DNA of 24,318 nt. Origin: Clostridia bacterium (GTDB taxonomy: Bacteria > Bacillota > Clostridia > Oscillospirales > SIG627). Shown one piece after another: positions 1 to 6,111 of the stretch. The DNA is taken from contig JAFTEP010000315.1 of the NCBI GenBank assembly GCA_017453605.1, forward strand, positions 1-24,318. The letters run 5' to 3'. Below the pieces are notes generated by a model. The model made no database searches. It was not told the origin of the DNA and saw nothing but the letters and a program-made list of their open reading frames with translations. Numbering within the stretch: position 1 is the stretch's first letter; each line of letters begins with the position of its first letter. The translations under genes and the position numbers were made by a program.

Positions 1-1
1 C

Positions 2-544
2 ATGCTCTGGATCAACCTCATCACCGACAGTCTCCCGGCTCTCGCGCTCGGCATGGAGAAGGGCGAGCCGGATTCGATGAAGAGACCGCCGAGAGATCCG
101 AAAAAGGGCATCTTCTCGGACGGCGTCGGCGGCGATATAGCCTATCAGGGAGTCTTCGTCGCGATCCTCACTCTCGCGGCGTACTTCATCGGGCACTTTA
201 TGGAGATCGGCAAATTCGAGCTTACCGACAGCCCGCACGGGATGACGATGGCGTTCCTCACGATGAGTATGGCGGAAATTTTCCAGGCCTTCAATATGCG
301 CTCGCAGAAGCGCTCGATCTTCACTCTCGGCACCTCCAACGGCTTCCTATGGGGTTCCGCAGCGGTCGCGTTCGTGCTGACCGCGTCCGTGATCTTCGTT
401 CCGGGGCTGGCTAAGCTCTTCAGCTTCGAGACGATCGACCTCAAAGAGTTCGCGGTCGCCTTCGCCCTCGCCCTTGCGATCATCCCGCTCGTCGAGCTCG
501 TGAAGCTGATAAAGCGAAAGATCGCCAAAAATAAAGAAAACTGA
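2..544 (+). CDS. P-type cation (Ca2+-type) ATPase, C-terminal fragment
   Basis: This is the 3' end of a gene whose beginning lies outside the window; the first Met is internal, not a start. The opening residues (LWINLITDSLPALALGME) match the M6 membrane segment of P2-type calcium-transporting ATPases, where the N..D pair contributes to the ion site. The rest holds the last hydrophobic helices, around residues 47-65, 85-100, 113-135 and 145-168. It ends in a short lysine-rich tail, as cation ATPase C-terminal domains do. The full protein would pump a cation, probably Ca2+, out of the cytoplasm using ATP through an aspartyl-phosphate intermediate. The catalytic DKTGT and nucleotide-binding parts are not in the window, so the substrate is inferred from the family only. 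A strong hairpin terminator follows directly. Confidence 0.9.
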   Translation: MLWINLITDSLPALALGMEKGEPDSMKRPPRDPKKGIFSDGVGGDIAYQGVFVAILTLAAYFIGHFMEIGKFELTDSPHGMTMAFLTMSMAEIFQAFNMRSQKRSIFTLGTSNGFLWGSAAVAFVLTASVIFVPGLAKLFSFETIDLKEFAVAFALALAIIPLVELVKLIKRKIAKNKEN

Positions 545-555
545 ACACGGATATA

Positions 556-596
556 AAAAAGGCTGCCGTATCGATTCCGGATACGGCAGCCTTTTT
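556..596. terminator. Bidirectional rho-independent terminator
   Basis: A 17-bp perfect stem (556-572 with 580-596) encloses a 7-nt loop. It has an A-run on the left and a T-run on the right, so it works as an intrinsic terminator on both strands. It separates the ATPase gene (+) from the convergent acyltransferase gene (-). Confidence 0.93.
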
Positions 597-622
597 GATG
601 ATGTAAATACAGTCCCGGGGGA

Positions 623-1906
623 TCAGGTTTCGGCGGGAGAGGATTTTTCGGCGGAGCGGCGGCGTTTTTCCTCGGCGAGGCGCTTTCTGTGGAAGGCGTA
701 GAGCTCCTCGGTGGCGAGAGCGATCTTTGTGACCGAGAAGTCCCTGCCGACGGGATAGACGTAGAGCGTGTCGTCGGGGGTGTTCAGATCCACGCAGTCG
801 CCCTTCTTGCCGAGATAGTCGTATTCGATGTGAACGGAATAGTTCGTGTCGGCGGGGAGAAAGATCTCGTAGGGCTTGCCGCTTTCCGTTCCCGAAAGCC
901 TCGTGCCGGTCATATCGTGGACAAGAGTCGCGCTGCCTATGTCGATATATCCCTTAGCGTTCGGGAGCGCGTCGACCTGCGCGGCGCAGGACAGACTGTA
1001 GCTTTCGTCCTCCACTTCGGCGCGGACGTTTTTTCTCTCCCACTCGTACCAGTCGGGGATATGACTGAACTCGGTCCGTCCGCTTTTGGCTTTGAGGCGG
1101 TTCAGTTCGTCGACCTCCCACTCCTTGCCGCAGGCCTCGCATTTCAGCGTCGTGCCGGAGGAGGTCATGCGGTACTCGGTGCGGCACGCGGGGCACTGAT
1201 ACAACACCTTGTGCAGGCCCTCGGCGCGCTTGGGATAGGTGATGCGGACACCCTTCTCCTCCTGCCAGCGGTAGTCGTCGTAGACGAAATCTTTTTCTAT
1301 GCGGGCTTTCAGTTCTTCGTGGGAGAGCGTTTTCGCCTCCTCGGCGGTGATGAGCAGCTTCATCGTCGCCGTCGTGCCCTTGACCTTGTGATCGGGCAGG
1401 TTGAAGAACGGGGAGTTGACGTGATGACCGTGGCATATAAGAGTCACGACCGGGAGCTTCAGAAACCTCACGAGCCTGCCGATCCCGTCGGGCAGAACGG
1501 CGGTCGTTCCGCAGAGGGAATATCTCGCCTCGGGGTAGATCACGGGGATGTCCCCGTTTTCGGCGACCTTTCTCAGTTTCCACAGAAGCCCGAGATCGTT
1601 GGTGAACTTTCTCTTGCAGATACAGCCGATGCGTCTTAAAAGCCATTCCCTGCTGATGAAGCCGTCTATCGCGACGACGAAGTTCGTGCGGTGCGGGAAG
1701 GTCGCCTTGACCGCCGCCTTCATATCCATGAATGCGTTGTGGTTGCACAGCAGAAGATACGGAGGCTTGACGCCTTCCATCCCGATCTTTGTCAGCTTGT
1801 TTCTGTGGCTTATCAGTCCGGGAAAAGACAACGCCCACATTATCGGGCGCAGCATCTGCCTTTTCGGGGGCTTATCCATATCGAAGCGTTTTACGTTTTC
1901 AAGCAT
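623..1906 (-). CDS. Lysophospholipid acyltransferase-like protein with zinc ribbon
   Basis: This 427-aa protein has a PlsC/LPLAT-type N-terminal half. The acyltransferase box NHNAFMD is at residues 55-61 (NHx4D; His56 and Asp61 are the expected catalytic pair). A second box, YPEARYS at 124-130, replaces the usual F-P-E-G-x-R-S. The family moves acyl chains from acyl-ACP or acyl-CoA to lysophospholipids or other acceptors at the membrane. The C-terminal half is unusual: a four-cysteine zinc ribbon (Cys238, 241, 256, 259), then a probably beta-rich region of about 150 residues ending in a charged tail. A good promoter lies upstream. The start at 1906 is the longest; Met10 (1879) is an alternative and neither has a clear Shine-Dalgarno site. 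The acyl acceptor is unknown. Confidence 0.8.
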   Translation of the reverse strand: MLENVKRFDMDKPPKRQMLRPIMWALSFPGLISHRNKLTKIGMEGVKPPYLLLCNHNAFMDMKAAVKATFPHRTNFVVAIDGFISREWLLRRIGCICKRKFTNDLGLLWKLRKVAENGDIPVIYPEARYSLCGTTAVLPDGIGRLVRFLKLPVVTLICHGHHVNSPFFNLPDHKVKGTTATMKLLITAEEAKTLSHEELKARIEKDFVYDDYRWQEEKGVRITYPKRAEGLHKVLYQCPACRTEYRMTSSGTTLKCEACGKEWEVDELNRLKAKSGRTEFSHIPDWYEWERKNVRAEVEDESYSLSCAAQVDALPNAKGYIDIGSATLVHDMTGTRLSGTESGKPYEIFLPADTNYSVHIEYDYLGKKGDCVDLNTPDDTLYVYPVGRDFSVTKIALATEELYAFHRKRLAEEKRRRSAEKSSPAET

Positions 1907-1987
1907 ATTGCGCGGCCTAAAGCCGATCCTTTCGGTCTTTTTTTCGGTCTGAACGGTCCAAACGCGTCGTCCCGACCGATTTTGTCC

Positions 1988-2016
1988 ATTTTACCACATT
2001 TTTCGCCCTTTTTCAA
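1988..2016 (-). promoter_or_regulatory. Sigma-A promoter for the acyltransferase gene
   Basis: On the minus strand, TTGAAA (2011-2016) is followed by a 17-nt spacer and TAAAAT (1988-1993). This predicts transcription from about 1981, giving a leader of about 75 nt before the start at 1906. Confidence 0.75.
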
Positions 2017-2020
2017 CCCC

Positions 2021-2051
2021 AAAGCGCCGAAAAGCGCCGGAAAGGCTTTCC
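2021..2051. promoter_or_regulatory. Possible operator between divergent promoters
   Basis: Between the two -35 boxes there is a short direct repeat (AAAGCGCCG at 2021-2029, echoed at 2032-2040). It is followed by an inverted repeat, GGAAAG-g-CTTTCC (2039-2051). The position would suit a shared regulator, but no binding protein is identified. Confidence 0.25.
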
Positions 2052-2108
2052 ACCGTCCGCAAATCGCCGCTTTTTAGTTTTTCATATCGGTTTCAGGCGC
2101 GGTTTTGA

Positions 2109-2137
2109 TTGACATAAACGGGACTGTGTGATAGAAT
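2109..2137 (+). promoter_or_regulatory. Sigma-A promoter for the GH39-like gene pair
   Basis: TTGACA (2109-2114), a 17-nt spacer and TAGAAT (2132-2137). Transcription would begin near 2144, leaving a leader of only about 30 nt before the ATG at 2174. Confidence 0.85.
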
Positions 2138-2173
2138 GGGCGTAAAGAATAATATAAAAATGTGGCGATAATT

Positions 2174-3475
2174 ATGAGCGCGATTTCCGTTTCGGTTTCC
2201 CCTGTCGGGCAGGTCAAGCCCGTTCACGGAGTGGGACAGCCGCCGATGCTGGGGCTGGACTGCTCGATGTTTTCCTATCTGAAGGACGCGGGAGTGCCGT
2301 TCTCGCGCCTGCACGACGTGGGCGGCTGGTTCGGCGGGAACATGTTCGCCGATATCCCGAATCTGTTCAGGGATTTCGACGCCGACCCGGAGGATCCGGA
2401 AAGCTATGATTTCACTTTCACCGATATACTCATAAAAAACCTCGTCGAGAACGGGGTCGAGCCCTTTTTCCGTCTCGGAGTGACGATAGAAAACTTCGCC
2501 GAGATCAAGGCTTACAGGATCTTCCCGCCCAAGGATCCCGAAAAGTGGGCGAGGATCTGCGAGGGCGTGATCGCACACTACAACGAGGGCTGGGCGGACG
2601 GCTTCCGCTGCGGGATCAGATACTGGGAGATCTGGAACGAGCCGGATTTCGCGCCGGATGAGAGGGACAACTGTATGTGGCGCGGAACGAAGGAGCAGTT
2701 TTACGAGCTTTACGACGTCGCCTCGAAGCATCTGAAAAAGAGATTCCCGGATATAATGATCGGCGGCTACGGGAGCTGCGGCTTCTACGCGGCGGCTCTC
2801 CCGGGCGACGCGGAGGCGATCGGCACCACTCAGAAAGCTTATCATCTTGAATTCTTCGACGGATTCCTGGAGTATATCAGAGCCCGCGGCTCGCCCTTTG
2901 ATTTCTTTTCCTGGCACGGCTACGACGATCCGGACCGCATGGCGCTTTACGCTTCATACGCCCGCAAACGGCTCGACGAAGCCGGTTTTCGGGAAACTCT
3001 GAGCTTCTGCGACGAGTGGAACAGGTTCTCGAGGTATCGCGGACAGCAGCGTCACGCCGCGCTGAGTGCCGCCTCGATGATCGCTTTCGATACGAGTCCG
3101 GTCGACGGAGCGATGTTCTACGACGCGCGGGTCGGCGTTTCAAAATACGGATCCCTGTTCGATCCTCTGAGCCTGAAGCCTCTGGTCAGCTACTGGGTCT
3201 TCGTCGCCTTCAACGAGCTCTATAAGCTGAAGCGGCGGCTCGGGGTCACGGGAACGCCGGACGGAGTCTGGGCGGACGCTGCGACAGACGGCGAAAGCAG
3301 ACTTCTTCTCGCCGCGAACACGGACGACAAAGAAAAAGAACTTGCCGTTCCCGGGACCGTCCTGTCCTGCCGCGTGATCGACGGGGAGAAGAGGCTCGAA
3401 GAGGCGCCCTTCAACGGAAGGATCGGGCCGTACTCCGTCCTGCTCCTGAAGCTGGGCTCCGGGAATGAACGATGA
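2174..3475 (+). CDS. GH39-like glycosidase, paralogue 1
   Basis: This 433-aa protein resembles the (beta/alpha)8-barrel core of GH39 retaining glycosidases (beta-xylosidase / alpha-L-iduronidase, clan GH-A). WEIWNEPD (151-158) supplies the acid/base Glu156 and CDEWN (279-283) the nucleophile Glu281. Their spacing is close to that of characterised GH39 xylosidases. A short beta-rich tail follows from about residue 365. No signal peptide is seen, so it should act in the cytoplasm on imported oligosaccharides; the substrate is unknown. I chose ATG 2174 over an in-frame GTG at 2162 because it aligns with the start of the downstream paralogue. No Shine-Dalgarno precedes it, and a three-codon ORF ends 2 nt upstream. 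The first 200 residues are nearly identical to paralogue 2. Confidence 0.85.
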   Translation: MSAISVSVSPVGQVKPVHGVGQPPMLGLDCSMFSYLKDAGVPFSRLHDVGGWFGGNMFADIPNLFRDFDADPEDPESYDFTFTDILIKNLVENGVEPFFRLGVTIENFAEIKAYRIFPPKDPEKWARICEGVIAHYNEGWADGFRCGIRYWEIWNEPDFAPDERDNCMWRGTKEQFYELYDVASKHLKKRFPDIMIGGYGSCGFYAAALPGDAEAIGTTQKAYHLEFFDGFLEYIRARGSPFDFFSWHGYDDPDRMALYASYARKRLDEAGFRETLSFCDEWNRFSRYRGQQRHAALSAASMIAFDTSPVDGAMFYDARVGVSKYGSLFDPLSLKPLVSYWVFVAFNELYKLKRRLGVTGTPDGVWADAATDGESRLLLAANTDDKEKELAVPGTVLSCRVIDGEKRLEEAPFNGRIGPYSVLLLKLGSGNER

Positions 3476-3501
3476 TATAAAAATGGTAAAGAGGTGTTAA
3501 A

Positions 3502-4785
3502 ATGAGCGTTTTGAAGTTTTCCTCCGCTCCCGTCGGAAGGGTGAAGCCCGTTCACGGAGTTGGTCAGCCGCCGATGCTGGGGCTGGACTGCTCGATGTTT
3601 TCCTATCTGAAGGACGCCGGAGTGCCGTTTTCGCGTCTTCACGACGTGGGCGGCTGGTTCGGCGGCAATATGTTCGCCGATATCCCCAACCTGTTCAGGG
3701 ATTTCGACGCCGATCCGGAGGATCCAGAAAGCTACGATTTCACGTTCACCGATATACTCATAAAAAACCTCGTCGAGAACGGGATCGAGCCCTTTTTCCG
3801 GCTCGGGGTGACGATAGAAAACTTTTCGGCTATAAAGGCGTACAGGATCTTTCCGCCAAAGGACCCCGAAAAGTGGGCGAGGATCTGCGAGGGAGTGATC
3901 GCCCACTACAACGAGGGCTGGGCTGACGGCTTCCGCTGCGGGATCAGATACTGGGAGATCTGGAACGAGCCGGACAACGAGCCGGATATCGCCGAAAACC
4001 ATATGTGGCGCGGAACGAAGGAGCAGTTTTACGAGCTTTACGACGTCGCCTCGAAGCATCTGAAAAAGAGATTCCCGGATATAATGATCGGCGGCTACGC
4101 CTCCTGCGGCTTCTACGATCTGAAAAAGAGCTTCATAAGCGAGGCGAACAGCTCGCCGAGATTCGAATACTTCATCGAGTTCTTCGACGGTTTTCTTGAC
4201 TATATCGTCTCTCACGGTTCTCCGCTCGACTTCTTCTCCTGGCATTCCTACGACAGCCCGGAAAACAACGCCGTCTACGCCCGTTACGCCCGTAAAAGGC
4301 TCGACGAGGCGGGTTTTGAAAAGACTGAAAGTATATGCAACGAGTGGAACCGCTCCTCGCGCCTGCGCGGACAGCCCAAGCACGCCGCTCTCACCGCCGC
4401 CTCGATCATCTCTTTCGATCTGAGCCCCGTCGACAGCGCGATGTTCTACGACGCCCGTGTCGATAGGAGCCGCTTCGGGAGCCTCTTTGATCCGCTGAGC
4501 TACAAGCCGCTTGTCAGCTACTACGTTTTTATCGCTTTCAACGAGCTTTATCAGCTGAAAAACCGCTTAGACGTCGCGGGCGTTCCCGAGGGCGTCTGGG
4601 CTGACGCGGCGACCGACGGGAAGAGAACGCTCGTGCTGATCGCCAATCCGACCGACGAAACAAAACAGATCGCGCTTGATAAAAAGATCCTTTCCTGCCG
4701 CGCGATAGACGGCGCGAGAAAGCTCGAAGAAGCTCCGTTCGACGGCTCGATCGCCCCGGACACGGTGCTGCTGATAGAGTTTTAA
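3502..4785 (+). CDS. GH39-like glycosidase, paralogue 2
   Basis: This 427-aa tandem paralogue of the preceding gene sits 26 nt downstream and is presumably co-transcribed. The catalytic Glu156 (in WEIWNEPD) and Glu281 (in CNEWN) are conserved at the same positions. Residues 11-199 are almost identical between the copies. Around 200-225 they diverge sharply (including different loop sequences after GGY), with moderate similarity to the end. That pattern suggests diversified specificity in loops on one side of the barrel, with the N-terminal part homogenised. AGAGGTG (3490-3496) is a good ribosome binding site for ATG 3502. It lies inside a five-codon ORF that ends 1 nt before the start. A terminator follows 10 nt after the stop codon. 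Confidence 0.87.
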   Translation: MSVLKFSSAPVGRVKPVHGVGQPPMLGLDCSMFSYLKDAGVPFSRLHDVGGWFGGNMFADIPNLFRDFDADPEDPESYDFTFTDILIKNLVENGIEPFFRLGVTIENFSAIKAYRIFPPKDPEKWARICEGVIAHYNEGWADGFRCGIRYWEIWNEPDNEPDIAENHMWRGTKEQFYELYDVASKHLKKRFPDIMIGGYASCGFYDLKKSFISEANSSPRFEYFIEFFDGFLDYIVSHGSPLDFFSWHSYDSPENNAVYARYARKRLDEAGFEKTESICNEWNRSSRLRGQPKHAALTAASIISFDLSPVDSAMFYDARVDRSRFGSLFDPLSYKPLVSYYVFIAFNELYQLKNRLDVAGVPEGVWADAATDGKRTLVLIANPTDETKQIALDKKILSCRAIDGARKLEEAPFDGSIAPDTVLLIEF

Positions 4786-4795
4786 AACAAGACCG

Positions 4796-4835
4796 AAACT
4801 GAACGCGGCGTCACTGACGCCGCGCTTTCAGTTTT
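4796..4835 (+). terminator. Rho-independent terminator after the GH39-like pair
   Basis: A GC-rich inner stem (4804-4811 with 4817-4824) is extended by an outer AAACTGAA/TTCAGTTT stem (4796-4803 with 4827-4834) and a short U-tract. It lies between convergent genes and may also slow minus-strand transcripts leaving the lipoprotein gene. Confidence 0.85.
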
Positions 4836-4837
4836 GT

Positions 4838-6091
4838 CTACGGTATTTCTTTGAGCCCCGAGAGCAGGTTTTTTGCTTCGGCGGCGGAGGAACTTCGCAT
4901 TTCGCCGCTGAGAGGATCGGCGATATAGGAATAGCTGAAAACGCAGACCCCGCCGTATCCCGCGCGACGTGCGTATTCAAGACTGCGAAGGAGGATGTCG
5001 TCGTGCTCTGACCACTCCGCGGAGCCGGAGAGCGCGTATTTGTCGTCGGGGATGCCGGCTTTAGTGAGGGTGAGCCCGGCGTAGATCTCAAGGCGCGGGT
5101 TCGTTTTCATTTCCAGCCAGAGATCGGCGGTCCTGTCGAAGGGACATACGCCGTGCTCGAAGCCGAAATAGATCTGCGGCACGATGTAGTCCGCGAAGCC
5201 CGGCTCGCCGCACCAGCGGTCGACGTCCGCGAAGGTGTTTTTGCGTGCGTAATCGGGGTTCCCCGCGGGACTGACGCCGAAAAGAAGCTCTCTGTTGACG
5301 GATTTCACCGTCGTGAAAAGCTCTCTCACAAGATCGGAGACGCTGTCCGTCCTGAACTGAGAGAGGTCTTTCCCGGCGCCGAAGCGCTCGTATGCGGCCG
5401 CGTCGAAATCGGGGCTGTCCGTGGGGTAGAAGTAATCGTCGATATGCACTCCGGCGACTTTATATTTCTCGCAGATCTCCCTTGCGGCGAGGCAGACGAG
5501 CGCTCTGACCTCCCCGAAGGCGGGCACGAGATAGCATCTGCCGCCGTATTCGGCGACCTGCCCTCCGCCGCGCTTGAACCAGCGCGCTATCGGACCGGAG
5601 GGATATGCCGAAAGCATCTTTTCCGTCTCGACGAGCCTGAGCGGATTTATCCAGGCGTGGAGCCTGAGATCCATTTTTTCGCAGAGTCCGGATGCGATAA
5701 GGAGCGGATCGTATGCGCTCGAAGAGCCGTATGAGCCCGTGACAAATTCCGACCATGGGAAATATGATGAAAAGCAGAAGCTGTCGCCATAGGGATGCAC
5801 CTGCATAAAAACGTCGCCGAAGCCCCATTCTTTACAGTTTGAGAGCATCTTTTCAAAAAGCAGGGTGAAATCCTCTTCGCTCCTCTGCGAGCCGCCGTCT
5901 CTGAACAGTTCTTCGAGATCGAACTGGCTTATCCAGATCCCCTTGAAAAAGTCTCCCGTCTCAGAAGACGGGCTTTCTTTTTTTTCGGTCTCCGGCGAAG
6001 ATTTGAAGGTTTCCGGAGCCGGAGCGCATCCGCCGAGCAGGACGGCGAGTGCAAACAGCGCCGCCGCGAGAATTATAAATTTATTATTTAT
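4838..6091 (-). CDS. GHL10-type glycoside hydrolase-like lipoprotein (AUA start?)
   Basis: The frame upstream of the first ATG (5848) is open and encodes the true N-terminus. Read from an ATA codon at 6091 it gives a typical lipoprotein signal (charged start, hydrophobic core, lipobox LGGC with Cys22) and a Ser/Pro/Glu-rich linker. GIWISQFDL then follows, which is how the GHL10 (DUF187) barrel usually begins. Other family-like motifs are HAWINPLR, VHIDDYFYP (likely acidic catalytic pair) and VSPAGNPD. The mature protein of about 395 aa would be lipid-anchored outside the membrane and may cleave cell-wall or other glycans; the substrate is not known. It is the last gene of the long minus-strand operon, starting 20 nt after the ABC transporter stop. 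AAGGAGG (6100-6106) sits 8 nt before the ATA and no ATG/GTG/TTG fits. Confidence 0.82.
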   Translation of the reverse strand: MNNKFIILAAALFALAVLLGGCAPAPETFKSSPETEKKESPSSETGDFFKGIWISQFDLEELFRDGGSQRSEEDFTLLFEKMLSNCKEWGFGDVFMQVHPYGDSFCFSSYFPWSEFVTGSYGSSSAYDPLLIASGLCEKMDLRLHAWINPLRLVETEKMLSAYPSGPIARWFKRGGGQVAEYGGRCYLVPAFGEVRALVCLAAREICEKYKVAGVHIDDYFYPTDSPDFDAAAYERFGAGKDLSQFRTDSVSDLVRELFTTVKSVNRELLFGVSPAGNPDYARKNTFADVDRWCGEPGFADYIVPQIYFGFEHGVCPFDRTADLWLEMKTNPRLEIYAGLTLTKAGIPDDKYALSGSAEWSEHDDILLRSLEYARRAGYGGVCVFSYSYIADPLSGEMRSSSAAEAKNLLSGLKEIP

Positions 6092-6099
6092 CTTTCGCG

Positions 6100-6106
6100 C
6101 CTCCTT
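6100..6106 (-). promoter_or_regulatory. Ribosome binding site placing the lipoprotein start at ATA 6091
   Basis: A perfect AAGGAGG on the minus strand, 8 nt before the in-frame ATA codon at 6089-6091. It is the strongest evidence that translation begins there and not at the internal ATG at 5848, which would remove the signal peptide and the first barrel strand. Confidence 0.75.
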
Positions 6107-6111
6107 GGGAT

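Noticed and set aside
3220..4383. Open frames on the minus strand within the GH39-like pair (also 2093-2917)
   Set aside because: These two frames resemble each other only because the sense genes are duplicated. They lack a ribosome binding site and a recognisable fold.
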